A DNA stretch of 64,000 nucleotides from Antedon mediterranea (GCF_964355755.1 NC_092672.1:10102501-10166500); one strand, 5' to 3'. Counted from the stretch's first letter, positions 42,180 to 53,727 are shown. Notes: generated from the letters alone by a model not told the origin. A program made the numbers and translations.

Positions 42180-42310
42180 CTGGACCAATTCTTTAAAAAG
42201 CAAGCAAATTAGATATAAATTCAACTACTGTATTTTAAAGGATATTTTCTGGCGCGGCTTTGTTGCTTTGTTGCTTTTTCCTTTTCTTTACTCCACTAAC
42301 AGCGCCACCA
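42180..42310 (-). promoter_or_regulatory. 5' UTR exon and promoter-proximal region of the CARD-only gene
   Basis: Counterpart of 29194-29330, with the same CAG/GTAAAT donor (exon edge 42180) and the same AGCGCCACCAACCA block on the plus strand upstream. Splicing to the acceptor before 41376 would give the leader. It suggests the CARD-only copy kept the caspase promoter. Confidence 0.55.
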
Positions 42311-42526
42311 ACCACTAACATTAGTCTTTATGGGACGTCAAAAGGGACATTATAATTCAATTGTTACAAGAGTCAAGTGTTGATGGTACTTTATGAATTG
42401 ATACAGTTACTAGCTTAAACAATTCATTTTTGTCTATATTCGTAATGTTCTAATTGTTGTCAAAGATAGTGTAGTTTTTATTATTAGTGTACAAACAATT
42501 TAATAGACAAATTCATTCATTTCATG

Positions 42527-44029
42527 TAGAATTTTGTTGGAGACTGCTAGTGTTATTGCGACTCCTTTAGCCCGTCTATTTCAGAGATGTTTTGACGAAA
42601 ATTATGTTCCTCCTTTATGGAAGAAAGCCAATGTTTCCCCTATTTTTAAAAAAGGATCTAAGAAATCACCGGCAAACTATAGGCCTGTTAGTTTAACTTC
42701 CCATTTTTGTAAATTGATGGAATCTGTCTTGAGGGATGACATTATTGATTATCTTGACTCGTTACATTTACTGAATACATCCCAACATGGGTTCTTGAAA
42801 GGAAGATCTTGTCTGACAAATTTACTAATGTTTCTTGAGAAGGTGACATATGATATTGACCAGGGTTTACCAGTAGATGTAATTTATTTTGATTTCCAAA
42901 AGGCCTTCGACAAAGTTTCTCATGTAAGGTTGATGAATAAAGTTTTGGCTCATGGTATTGAAGGTCCATTTGGCATGTGGATACAAAACTGGCTTAGTGA
43001 TAGATCTCAAAGGGTTGTTGTGAATGGTAGGAAATCTGAGTGGGCCCCTGTTCATAGTGGTGTGCCTCAGGGTTCGGTCCTCGGACCGGTGCTTTTTCTC
43101 ATTTTTATTGATGACATAGATTTTTCCATTGATTCTTCATTGTTGAAATTTGCTGATGACATTAAATTGTTTGGAAGTGTGCGTTCCGAGGTTGATCCTG
43201 AAGTACTACAAAATGATATTGACAAGTTATCACTTTGGTGTCGTGAATCCCTAATGAGCTTTAATAGTAGTAAATGCTATGTCATGCACCTAGGATTTAA
43301 TAATCCGAATCATTCTTATGAACTTGATGGGGTTATCCTAAATGAAGTAACAGAACAAAAAGACTTGGGAGTGATTATTGATAAATCTCTTAAGACTAGT
43401 AAACAATGTGTAGCAGCAGCCAAAACAGCTAATCGAGTTTTAGGTACTATTAAAAGATCCATTAAATATAAATCAGTTGATATGATTAAATCGCTTTATA
43501 TTGGATTAGTCAGGCCTCATCTAGAATTTGCAGTCCAGGCATGGTCTCCTCAACTAAGGAAAGACATTCTTTTATTAGAAAAAGTTCAGAGGAGAGCAAC
43601 TAGGCTACCACCTAGTTTGCATGGCATGCCCTATGCAGATAGGTTAAAAGTTTTTAATTTAACAACCTTAGAAGAAAGACGACACAGAGGGGACATGATT
43701 CAAACATATAATTTTCTTTCTAACAAAGAGGCTATTGATAGTGATTTACTTTTTCAAAAGTCTGAATATACCGCCACTAGGGGTCATAAACATAAATTGA
43801 AAAAGAATAATGCTCGATTAAATTGCCGTAGTCATTTTTTTACCCAACGAGTCGTAAATTCATGGAATGCTCTCCCTGCCACAGTACAGTAGAAGTTGAC
43901 ACAACCATACTATTTAAAAGAAAATTTCAGAAGACGAGGGGGGCTAATAGAGGGCCACGACCGGCCCACCAGCCTCTTGCACCACTCATTTAGAGTGGTG
44001 TACGGTGAGTTACGGTGAGTTACGGTGAG
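42527..44029 (+). mobile_element. CR1-like LINE, 5'-truncated, with intact RT frame
   Basis: The frame is open from the truncation point to a stop at 43890 (about 452 residues). RT motifs in order: NYRPVSLTSHFCKLMESVLR, QHGFLKGRSCLTNL, VIYFDFQKAFDKVSH, NWLSDRSQRVVVNG, HSGVPQGSVLGPVLFLIFID and the catalytic FADD in LLKFADDIKLFG. Then EFAVQAWSPQ, LLEKVQRRATR and a basic tail. The endonuclease and ORF1 are missing. The 3' end carries three copies of a GAGTTACGGT unit (about 44003-44029) rather than poly(A), as CR1/L2-type LINEs do with their own short repeats. Copy A has the empty site near 29520. Confidence 0.92.
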
Positions 44030-44301
44030 ATTACACTTTATTGACTAGAGTATTACATTATACAATATCTTCTTAGCCTTTTTTGATTTATTTTTTTTAT
44101 TTTTAAAAGTTATTCATTATAAAAGTTTTACAGTTAACAAATGCAAACGATGGAAAATAAAATCCATGACAAAGTGACATTACAATGAATATATTTATCA
44201 TTACAATAAACTTCCATGTTCCTAGTTTAGGAACATTGCCAAACTGATCACTTACATAACATTAAAAAAGGAACAGAAAATTGGCATTAAAGTGTAACTC
44301 C

Positions 44302-45080
44302 ATTAATAAATTATACCCATCCATAAAGGTGGTGAGGTCTCAAATATCAATAACTATAGGCCCATCTCCATCTTGCCAACTATTTCAAAACTACTTGAAA
44401 GAATAGTTTATGATCAAACTATTTCATTTCTTACAAAGTTTAACATCCTCAGCAATTCCCAGTTTGGTTTTCGTTCCCAACATATCTACAATACATGCCG
44501 TCCATCATTCAATCCATAATATTTTGTCTGCTATTGATAATAAACAATTTACTGTAGGAGTTTTTATTGACCTGTCAAAGGCTTTTGATTGTATTTCTCA
44601 TAATATTTTAATTAACAAGCTACGTTTCTATGGTATAAGAGGTATACCACTTCAGTGGTTCGAAAATTATTTAAGTAACAGCCAGACATCAATTTACATC
44701 AACAATCAATGATATTGCCTCTGAGCTGCGGCCAGTTTCGTGTGGTGTTCCACAGGGATCCATCCTTGGTCCGCTTTTATTTCTGTTATTTATTAATGAT
44801 TTAAATTGTATTAGTGATTGTGCTGAAATTGTTATGTTTGCAGATGATACAAGTTTATTTATTAATCATAAGGACATCTACCAAGCTATTATTTTAATGA
44901 ATCGTGAACTTACTAAAATTGCAAACTGGTTAAAATCTAATAAGCTTTCGTTAAATATTAAAAAAACCAAATTTATTATTTTTCGTTCAGTAAATAAACT
45001 AATCCCCCCCCAACATTCCTAAATTTATAATTCGGTTACATTTAGGAATATATTTAGTTATTACCATAATAGATTCAATC
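44302..45080 (+). mobile_element. LINE RT fragment, broken, inserted in copy B
   Basis: RT motifs across two frames: INNYRPISILPTISKLLE, VGVFIDLSKAFDCISHN, NKLRFYGIRGIPLQWFENYL, then a stop, then SCGVPQGSILGPLLFLLFIN and VMFADDTSLFINH with NWLKSNKLSLNIKKTKF. A premature stop near 44710 breaks it. Different lineage from the CR1-like copy. No endonuclease or 3' end of its own, since it runs directly into the reversed LINE tail. Confidence 0.85.
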
Positions 45081-45550
45081 AATCAATCAATCAATTCAAT
45101 TTTATTTCTCAAATAAAAACAAAATACAGTTACATTTTCTAGAAATAATAGATAATAAATGAGAAAAAGGGTACCCCACTGGAAGCTTAAGCTTTAAAAT
45201 GTGGGGTCCAGGCAACATATTTAAAATTAAGGTAAGGTAAGAAATATATATAATTATATGATAATGAACAAAAAAGACATTTAACTTAACAAATGCAGTT
45301 ATAATTTAACTTAAGACAGATATATTATTAACTTAAACAAAAATAGTAGAAACAAGGTATTCATGTAATTTGAACTTAAATGAAGATATAAAATTAATAA
45401 TTTTGAGTTCTTCAGGTAAAGAATTCCATATTTGTGGTCCTTGAAAAGATATATCATGCTTGCCAACCTCCGTATTAAAACAATCATAAGCATAATCTAA
45501 TTTATTTCTGGTATTATAAATTATAAATATTTTATTTTATAATCATAAGC
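45080..45550 (-). mobile_element. LINE 3' end with (TTGA)n tail, reversed
   Basis: On the minus strand: RNKLDYAYDCFNTEVGKHDI, then SFQGPQIWNSLPEELKIINF, SSFKFKLHEYL and a stop. FQGP.IWNSLP..L.....F..FK..L..YL is the usual C-terminus of LINE ORF2. About 200 bp of 3' UTR and a run of TTGA units (about 45078-45095) follow. The tail-to-tail arrangement with 44302-45080 may be a twin-priming-type inversion of one insertion, since copy A lacks both. Confidence 0.8.
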
Positions 45551-46274
45551 TTGTTTCAAATCCTATATAAATAATCTCGATTTTCTTTGATGAGTTCAAA
45601 ATACGCGCACACATTTTCGAACGGTATGAAATCATTCGGAAATTAAATGTTCATATAAAAATAATAGTAATATCAAATTATGTAAATAAATGATTCACAT
45701 CTTTGCCTAAAAAAAAAAAATAGTTTAGGCCTACTGTTTTTTATAAATTCAAAAGCAAATGAGTAGTGGAGTGGGTGGATCTCGAATACAAATAAAATAT
45801 ATTGCATGCCAAAAATAATAATAAATTGCAGGCCTTACTCAGTATGAGTGTTTATAATAATACAGTATATATATTTAACACCACCCCAGCCACCCGCTCC
45901 ACTTCTGCAAAATGAGGAAAAAATAATGTTTTCTACACCCAACCTGTACTCAGAAGACACGTTTGAGTGTGCCAAATGGTTGATTCAGAGGTCACCAAAA
46001 ACATCAAAACATTTTTATTTATTTATTTTGTTATCTATTTAATACAAAAATGGATATCATGATAATTATGATAATAATTATGATACTTCCTCTGGCTTGA
46101 CAATGACAGTTTTCATGGTGAAACACTCAGAATGAACCCCTTTAAAAATAATTGGGTGCTGCAGGATTTACTGATTTTCAACAACTTACAAACACAAACC
46201 AAAAACCTATTCCTAATACAAAATAGTATTTTGGTTTTTCGTTCCATTTGGAGTAATGAAGGCTGTTGAAATTA

Positions 46275-46855
46275 TTCAATTAATTAATTAATTTAAAAAA
46301 TAAAATATTTGTATATGAAGAAAAACATCCAATAAAAATGTTTTTAAAATTTTCTTCAATAATTATATTTTACATTATAGTAAAATGATTAATAGTAACT
46401 ATCTCTAATGGTTTGCTTCTTTGCACTATCCTGTGGTGTATGAAATGGCAAAACTGCATTTTGTAAACATGGCAACATCACCAGAATACATTAAGTACAA
46501 AATACTGTACAATAAAACTAATTACAGAGCTATACTGGCAGGATAACTTAATTTTAAAAATATAATATTTGTATCTGAAGATCAACATGAACATTTCTCA
46601 TCCAATAAAAATGTTTTTAAAATTTGCTTCAATAATTATATTATTTACATTATAGTAAAATAATTAATAGTAATTAATACTATCTCAATGGTTTGCTACT
46701 TTAAACTATCCTGTGATGTATGAAATGGCAAAACTGCATTTTGTAAACATGGCAACATCACCAGAATACATTATTGCAGTAAAGTACACTACTGTACAAT
46801 AACATTACTAAACTAATATTACAGAGCTAGACTGGCAGGATAATTTAATTCAACA
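46275..46855. repeat. Tandem duplication of about 280 bp, copy B only
   Basis: 46290-46550 and 46558-46850 are near-identical (both contain ACATCCAATAAAAATG or TCATCCAATAAAAATG, CTTCAATAATTATA and CTGCATTTTGTAAACATGGC). Copy A has one version (about 30300-30545). The duplication happened after the segmental duplication or was lost in copy A. Confidence 0.75.
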
Positions 46856-46974
46856 AAAAACATGGCAATTTTTTAGAATCTTTTCTTTTAAAACATAACC
46901 TGTACATAAAAAAAAACTAAACATAATTAAGCGTTTTCATTACAACACAAGCATCTAGAAACAGCGATAATGTG

Positions 46975-47110
46975 TATCTAGTGCGGCGGCCCATACAAAT
47001 TAGCGCGACTAAAATAAAACATGACTGATATCAACCGTAACTAATATGATAAAAAGCGTATCTAGCTAATGCTGGACTGAAATGTCCTGTATTTGTCTGC
47101 CTCTCCCGGC
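46975..47110. repeat. Remnant related to the inner part of the 25.6-28.5 kb composite
   Basis: CATACAAATTAGCGCGACTA, then AAAATAAAACATGACTGATATC and GATAAAAAGCGTATCTAGC closely match 28165-28245 (CATATACAAATTAGTGCGAC and onward). The flanks differ from that element, so it is a separate insertion of the same family. Confidence 0.65.
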
Positions 47111-47454
47111 CCCACCCTTAGATCTGTTTGTATGTTTCCTACAATGCTTACATACATAAGCACTGAATCAATATTGATATAAATCTTTTGTAAAAATAAT
47201 GAAAGGTTCTATGGTATTTCTTGCATTTTTAATAAAACGAAAAAACTATGCAATTTGTTCATGATTTAGTATGAAAAGATATAATCTATAATTTAAAAGC
47301 AGTTGAACAATACAACACAACTTAAATTGATTACAACATTCCCAGTGTTTTAGTGGATACACGTTCCTATAAGGTATTGTGCTCTTGTTGTTGCCCATAA
47401 CAGGAAAAGCAATCCACTGAAACTTAATGACGAACGATGCTGATTGTTGTTACT

Positions 47455-49326
47455 TTAGTTCTGCTGGTCTGCTGTTACGTTGCACTCGACTGGAAATAAA
47501 CTTCTGAATGAATCGATGCCTAGTGACAATGATTTAAACACTTCATGATCACAAATGAGCTGTTTGCATTCTTTTGTTAATAACACCATATGTTCACTGT
47601 CGAAGAAAATGAAAAATAGTAAAGTATGAGAACTTTTGAAATAATTTAAACACGGGTAATGTTTACAGTATGAGCGGTCTAAAAGTTTCATTTAAAATGT
47701 GTAGAAAATTGGTATATAAGAACTCTAGTATTAAAGATGTATTGTTCCTAAAAACACAGAAAATGAAGATTAATATAAAAACATCTACAAAATTACAAGA
47801 TAAAATTATCTTCTTGACTTCCTGTTGTACTGGATGATACCGGAGGGAATAAAGGATTTAGCAAATCGATTTGTTTTCACACTGAGGAGCCTCAATCTAC
47901 CACTTGGATTAAGTTGGTCTATGATCACTTTGTGCAGAGGATGAGAGGCATGCGTTCAAAATCTTTCTGGAGGCGTTCTATGTGCACATCGGTAAAGAAA
48001 GGCAGTTCCAGACCAATCAAATCCCAATTGGCTGCTGACAGCCAATTTTACCATTTTATGGTTTAAATTACACTTGTTTTTAAGGTAAATATATATTTTT
48101 TTTTCGATCTAATTTTTTGTAAAAGTGAATAACTATTATTATGTAACAATAAAATTGCTTATTCAACAAAAAAAATTTTTTTCAGGGGGACAATACATCT
48201 TTAAAAGTCTATCCACAACACCAATATGAAACTGCAAAATGGGACATCACCTAACCTGCTCAGTAAACTTAGATTTACATAAAGCAATTGGCTACAACCA
48301 GATGGATGCTTTCTATATGCTATTGTGAATATGCCCTTGGAATTCTTGTAAAGTGTAAACACATAAATAGAGGAGCAGGGCATTGATAAGATCATATATG
48401 GCAAACAGGTAGCTGTAGCAATGTTTTAAACACTTTATGAACACAAAGAACTCTAGAATTAAAAATGTATTGTTCCCCAAAAACATGGAAAATAGGCCAT
48501 TTGCAGCTTTAATAGGGTATTGCTAAACTGCGCAAACCTAAAAAAACCTGCGCAAACCTCCTCCAAATCACTTATTATTGGTTCTATCATGACAAGGACT
48601 ATCATAGCAAGTAATTAATGAAAAAAAAAATGAGGAGGAGGTTTGCGCAGGTTTTTTTTCAGGTTTGCGCGATTTACACTGTAAAATCTGACATTTTACC
48701 CAAAAAAATGATGGTTTTCGCCAAAAAAAAAAGCCAACTTACAGCAATTTCATAATTTTGTTTTCATAAATTATTTGCTATGATAATCCTAGTCATGATA
48801 GAACCAATAATAAGTGATTTGGAAGAGGTTTGAGCAGGTTTTTTTTAGGTTTGCGCGATTTACACTGTAATATCTGACATTTTTACCCAAAAAATGATGT
48901 TTTTCGCCCCACTTACAGCAATTTCATAATTTTTTTTTTCATAAATTACCTGCTACGACAGTCCTGGTCATGATAGAACCAATAATAAGCCATTTGGAGG
49001 AGGTTTGCACAGGTTGTTTTTTAGGTTTGCGCTTGGTTTGCGTAGTTTAGCAATACCCCTTTAATAAAATTAATCACTTTAGTTGAAAAAAAACACTTTG
49101 TTTTCAATAATAAAAAGACAAAATAAACAGAAGAGGATTATTGAATGATTATTGAATGAATGATAAATAAATCTGCAATTGTAATATAAATACAGGTCAT
49201 ATTGTTTGTATCATTGTTTCAGACTACAGTATTTAGTTTAGCGAATAAAACTTACACTGTGGGATCAATACCATCGATGTTTTGTTTCATAACTGGAATG
49301 TTTTTGTCGGGTGGTTTAGACAGGTT
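47455..49326 (-). pseudogene. OB gene copy B, last two exons only
   Basis: 49326-49256 (NLSKPPDKNIPVMKQNIDGI) and 47596-47455 (EHMVLLTKECKQLICDHEVF and on to ECNVTADQQN) copy OB gene exons 6 and 7 with the same splice sites. An extra C near 47458 ends the frame at QQN, 10 residues before the copy-A end. Exons 1-5 are not seen upstream; beyond about 50.13 kb the sequence changes to LINE. It is probably a 5'-truncated, non-functional copy. Confidence 0.85.
48514..49060. mobile_element. Inverted-repeat element with GGTTTGCGCAGG-type ends
   Basis: The left end GGGTATTGCTAAACTGCGCA, followed by AACCTAAAAAAACCTGCGC, is mirrored by TTTAGGTTTGCGCTTGG then TTTGCGTAGTTTAGCAATAC. The interior holds two direct copies of a block with AGGTTTGCGCGATTTACACTG and CCAATAATAAG..ATTTGGA. 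Non-coding; copy B only, within the last intron of the OB pseudogene. Confidence 0.75.
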
Positions 49327-49439
49327 CTGTAGTACAGTAATTGCAAGCAAAACAAAATTATTATCAATATGTTAAGGAAACGTGTACTTCGGGAGCCTGG
49401 GATGTAATTACTTCGAGAGAAAAGAATGTAACTGTCTAG

Positions 49440-50130
49440 AATGCAGCCTAGGTTTTAATTATGCTAGTCTAGGATGTAATTATAATGTTAGTCTAACATG
49501 TAATTAAAATGTTAGTCTAAGATGTAAATTATAAAGTTAGTTTAGAATGTTTATAATATATAAGTCTAGGATATAAATATAATGTTGGTCTAGGTTGTAA
49601 TTATAATGTAGGTAGTCTAGAATGTAATTAAAATGTTAGTCTAGGTTGTAATTATAATGTTAGTCTATGTTGTAATTATAATGTAAGTAGTCTAGGATGT
49701 AATTATGTTAGTCTAGGTTGTAATTATAATGTAGGTAGTCTAGGATGTAATTATAATGTAAGTAGTCTAGGATGTAATTATGTTAGTCTAGGATGTAATT
49801 ATAATGTAGGTAGACTAGGATTTAATTATGTTAGTCTAGGATGTAATTATAATGTAGGTAGTCTAGGATGTAATTATGTTAGTCTAGGTTGTAATTATAA
49901 TGTAGGTAGTCTAGGATGTAATTATAATGTAAGTAGTCTAGGATGTAATTATGTTAGTCTAGGTTGTAATTACAATGTAGGTAGACTAGGATTTAATTAT
50001 GTTAGTCTAGGATGTAATTATAATGTAGGTAGTCTAGGATGTAATTATAATGTAGGTAGTCTAGGATGTAATTATAATGTAGGTAGTCTAGGATGAAATT
50101 ATGTTAGTCTAGGTTGTAATTAAAATGTAG
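49440..50130. repeat. Minisatellite, about 27-bp unit, copy B
   Basis: Over 20 imperfect units built from GTAATTATAATGTAGGTAGT plus CTAGGAT and shorter GTAATTATGTTAGTCTAGG forms. Counterpart of 33420-33960. It marks the last sequence shared by the two duplicated segments on this side. Confidence 0.9.
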
Positions 50131-50339
50131 CCCTATGTGTCAACTACAACATATAAAAAAATTGGAGGCTTTTTTTTGTTTGTTTCCATGAAATTACAAT
50201 TTGAAGTTGACATACCTCTTCCTTTTAGTGTATTTTTGGTGTTGTTATACTTATACACAGTGTGAACACTAACTGTTAAGGTGTCTTATTGTTACGCTTT
50301 CTCATCAGGCCCACTTAAACAGTAGATATATTTTTTTAC

Positions 50340-50640
50340 TTAATTTCTTAATACCAATACCATCCTTAGCTGAAGAAACAACAATAGATTTCCAGGATTC
50401 CCACAAGTTATCAACATTATTAAAGCCATCAGCATCCCAGTTGGAAAAGTTGTTTTCAATATTTTCTTGATACTTAATAAAATCCTGAATACCTGCAGTA
50501 TTCCATACATTATTAGCACAAGAATGATGATTGATATGGTAGTATCTAGTTCTAACAAAAGGCTATTGTGATCACTTCCTGTGCCTAGCTTTCTGTCTTC
50601 ATCAACAGATATATTTAAAAGACTCTTGGAAAAAAACGAA
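50340..50640 (-). pseudogene. LINE fragment, end of endonuclease and linker
   Basis: On the minus strand: ISVDEDRKLGTGSDHNSLLL (GSDHN is the catalytic-site motif of AP-type endonuclease), then YYHINHHSCANNVWN-like sequence, KYQENIENNFSNWDADGFNN and ESWKSIVVSSAKDGIGIKKL. It continues the protein that breaks off near 50920, so the two parts are one LINE split by about 280 bp. Confidence 0.7.
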
Positions 50641-50916
50641 CTGAAATTTTAAATAACCCTGCAAATAATGTTTAAATTGGTTTTTTGTTTAACTGTATAT
50701 TAATTGCTTTTAATTTGTACCAACTTTATTATTATATAAGTATAGTAGTTGAGCTACTTATTCAGTGAGACTAGATCTCTTTTTCGTCATGTTATTTTGA
50801 TTTTTGCTTTTTAATTTTGCTTTGGATGCACCGTTAGGTATTGTCTAACGTGTGCCACTGTTACTCAAGTGATTCCATTAAATTGTATTGTTTAACAATG
50901 AACTTTACTACATTAT
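50641..50916. mobile_element. Insertion of about 280 bp inside the LINE endonuclease region
   Basis: It interrupts the frame between ..STIDYIV (about 50945) and ..SVDEDRKLG (about 50625). AT-rich, with CACCGTTAGGTATTGTCTAAC containing a short palindrome. Family not recognised and limits approximate. Confidence 0.4.
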
Positions 50917-52430
50917 TCAACATATTTTTAGAACAAAGTACACTATGTAATCAATGGTGCTTTTCTGATTACCCTTGCACCAAGTAACCACCCCTTCACA
51001 TAAAGGACTACAGTTTAGAATAAACATATTTGAATCATCCTTAAATTGTAGTAAGCGCTTACCATTACTATTAACCTGTGGATCACCATTAGCAATGTCA
51101 TGACCAATTCTACCATTAAAGTCCCCCATTATCAGAATGAGAGGCTCATGATTTTCTGCATTATTTTTTAATTGGATAACTTCTGATAATAATTGATTAG
51201 TCAATTCATATGATTTCTCACTGTCAACTCCATCAAACACACTTTTACCCAAATTCTTGGGCGTCCCTATGCTTGACGATCCTGGGCAGGGCTGTAGTCC
51301 TGTAAGACATGGCTGGCCATAGTCATGTCTGTTGTTGTTGAAACGAGGGTTTCGCTGGTGTTCAAAGTGTCGATGGTGACGAGCATTGTTATGACGTTCA
51401 TAGTGGCCTCGTGACTGTTTGGTATTTGATCTGGCAGACGCTGGTTTTATGATGGGATGGGTTCCGTTCATGTTGCTGAGGAGTAGTCTCGTTCCTGATC
51501 TCGATAGGTGTATTCCACCACCATTTAGGTTCCATTGAGCAGCAGATCCATTTCTCAGCAAGAAGGTCTCATCATTATCAATTACTTGAACATTTGTTTT
51601 CGTTGAAATTTCCTTAATGCTATTGTTCATTCGAACGACTCTCTCCTTGTGTTCCAGTTTATCAGTACGAGGGCATGTGGTGGACAAAATCACATTTGTT
51701 GTTGGTGATTTTGATTTGACGTCATTGATCATCTGTTCATAATCGCTTATCTCTTGGTGTAGATCTTCTTCCGTCGTGCAATTGTTGGTACCAATGTGTA
51801 CAATAATGGTATCAAATAATTCAGGCTTATCAAGATTGCTCTTAATATCACTCACTTTAGCACCCCGACAGCAAGTAACTTGCGTGTTTGCAAGACCTCT
51901 TTCACTAATATCCCGTACCATCGATCAGTCCCCAATTAGAAGGCATTTCTTGTTGACAGCTTTAGTTTCATTAGGTGGTTGAGGTACTTCTTAATTTTCT
52001 TTCCTTTGCAGCCCTGTGATTAATGATTTTTTATCATTTAGTTGTTTTAGAATCACTGTGAAGTCTTCGGCCATCTTAGATAATGTAGCTTGTTGCTGAT
52101 TGTTTTGGCGAGTGAGCTCCTTTACTAATCTTGGTAGGGCCTGGCAGTCAACACAAAACCATACTTTGGGGTTAGACTGGGGCTTCTGGTTTAAGCATAC
52201 TCGATGATACTGTTCATTACATAAACAACATTCCATCGTCTTCCCATTGCTCGCATTAAAGCTAAGTTTACATGATCCTACTATGCACTTAAATGACTTA
52301 ATTGTAGACGTAGTGACATTTTGTGAACTCCTAGTAGAAGACTTATGCGACAACTGATCTTTTCTAGACTTATGTGGCGAGTTCATATCCTTATGTGGGC
52401 TAACTTGGTGAGCCATGGCGGTCTGAGTAA
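50917..52430 (-). pseudogene. LINE ORF1 (PHD finger, SGNH domain) joined to part of endonuclease
   Basis: From ATG at 52416: SPHKDMNSPHKSRKD, then a zinc-finger region with CIVGSC, MECCLCNEQYHRVC and VWFCVDC (PHD-like Cys/His spacing), and a coiled-coil-like Gln/Leu stretch ending LITGLQRKEN and TAA at about 51991. In the same frame the text resumes as EVPQPPNETKAVNKKCLLIG DW-S..., then RGLANTQVTCCRGAKVSDI, IIVHIGTNNCTTEEDL and GGGIHLSRSGTRLL: an SGNH/esterase-like ORF1 domain as in CR1-type LINEs. An Arg/His/Asn-rich linker leads into LILIMGDFNGRIG, an endonuclease strand, with the endonuclease N-terminus missing. A stop and deletions make it dead. Confidence 0.8.
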
Positions 52431-52705
52431 TGTTATAACAAAGGGCTGCAATGTGCAACAAAAGCCTAGCTTGATACGCCCAATCACTGGTGTCAATGAA
52501 TTGTGTTAGCTTAGCTGAGCCTAGCAAAGCACCAAAAACATATCACTGATTAAATAAAATACTACCTAACTTACAAATACTGATTCAGAATCCTTATTAC
52601 CTTCTCTTCATGATGATACAAAATTTGACTATGTAGTATGAAGGTAGGTTGCAAAATCTTTACATTCTGTGCAGGATATTTTTGCACTTGTGTGTGAGTC
52701 AGTAG

Positions 52706-52830
52706 TTCACTATGTCGGTCGGTCGGTCTGTCTGTCGGTCTGTCTGTCTGTCGGTCCGGTATCACTATGCGTTTTATCGCTTTTCTGTACTTTTTGAACT
52801 GTTTTGATGTCAACATGTTGGCATTTACGT
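52706..52830. repeat. GTCGGTC/TGTC tetranucleotide array with downstream unit
   Basis: GTCGGTCGGTCTGTCTGTCG-type array followed by CCGGTATCACTATGCGTTTT, ATCGCTTTTCTGTAC and AACTGTTTTGATGT. The same combination recurs at 53440-53525 and three times at 54276-54690. Arrays of this kind read as DRQTDRPTD in translation, which is an artefact. Confidence 0.85.
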
Positions 52831-53439
52831 GAAATTGTGCACCTCCTATTAATATTGTGAATGACGTTAGAGTTGCGCAACGTGATTTACGCGCGATTTA
52901 ACGATTTTCTCGTATTTAACATACGGTAGGTCAAAAACCAAATAACATTTTAAATTGAAACTTTGCAAAAGTTTAATTTATATCAGGCGCTAACTTTCTG
53001 TTGGAAAAAATGTGTTTTACACAAAGTTACGCGTGCACGCGCATTTAAAATTTTAAAATGCGCAAAATAAATTTTTAATCAACTTTCTACGCGTTTCTTG
53101 TCATTTTGAGCATGTCAAAAATTCCCATACGCGCGCAAATTTTTACGCGCGCGGTGCGCACGTAGCGTTGAATAATACTTTTTTTCGCGATATTTATGTT
53201 TTTGCAGGCTTTTCTAATAGTTTTACCAACTTAATAGGGATTTGGAAGATGTAAACATGAATACGCATGCGTATAAGCTAACGCTTTCGATTCGCGCTAA
53301 CAAATTCGCCTAGTGGAAAATCAGCTTTAAACAATTTCGACTTAAAATTACGTTATACGAGCACGTCGAATTGGAAAATTTGCGCACGTTTTTTTTGAAA
53401 AAGTTCAAAAATTCGTCAAAATTATGCCTTTTTAGTCGC

Positions 53440-53525
53440 GTGGACGCGACTCTATAGTTCACTATTTCGGTCGGTCGGTCTGTCTGTCTGTCGGTCTGTC
53501 TGTCGGTCCGGTATCACTATGCATT
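53440..53525. repeat. GTCGGTC/TGTC array, second locus
   Basis: AGTCGCGTGGACGCGACT (a perfect 8-bp stem with a GG loop, about 53434-53451), then CTATAGTTCACTATTTCGGT, a TCTG array and CCGGTATCACTATGC. Here the downstream part diverges after ATGCATTG. Confidence 0.8.
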
Positions 53526-53727
53526 GTAGCACGCGACGATGGCTGTTGGCCTGATTTTTTTTTATATATTGGAATGGGATTGAAATAACCAGTAAAGTTG
53601 GTGGATTTTTCGTCCAGATGGTTTTCTAATTTTTTATAGCCAGAGGCGTATAAGTTAATTGCCACACGCGACCTCACAGTTAGAATTCGCGGATCTCCCG
53701 GAAAACTTCCCAACGTGGTCCGTGAAA

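Larger units (their letters stand above)
52431..53727. other. Satellite-rich stretch without genes
   Basis: Between the GTCGGTCTGTC arrays (52706-52830 and about 53440-53525) lies 52850-53440, rich in CpG and ACGCGCGC-like motifs in an otherwise AT-rich window. It probably belongs to one longer repeat element. No exon recognised. Confidence 0.45.
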
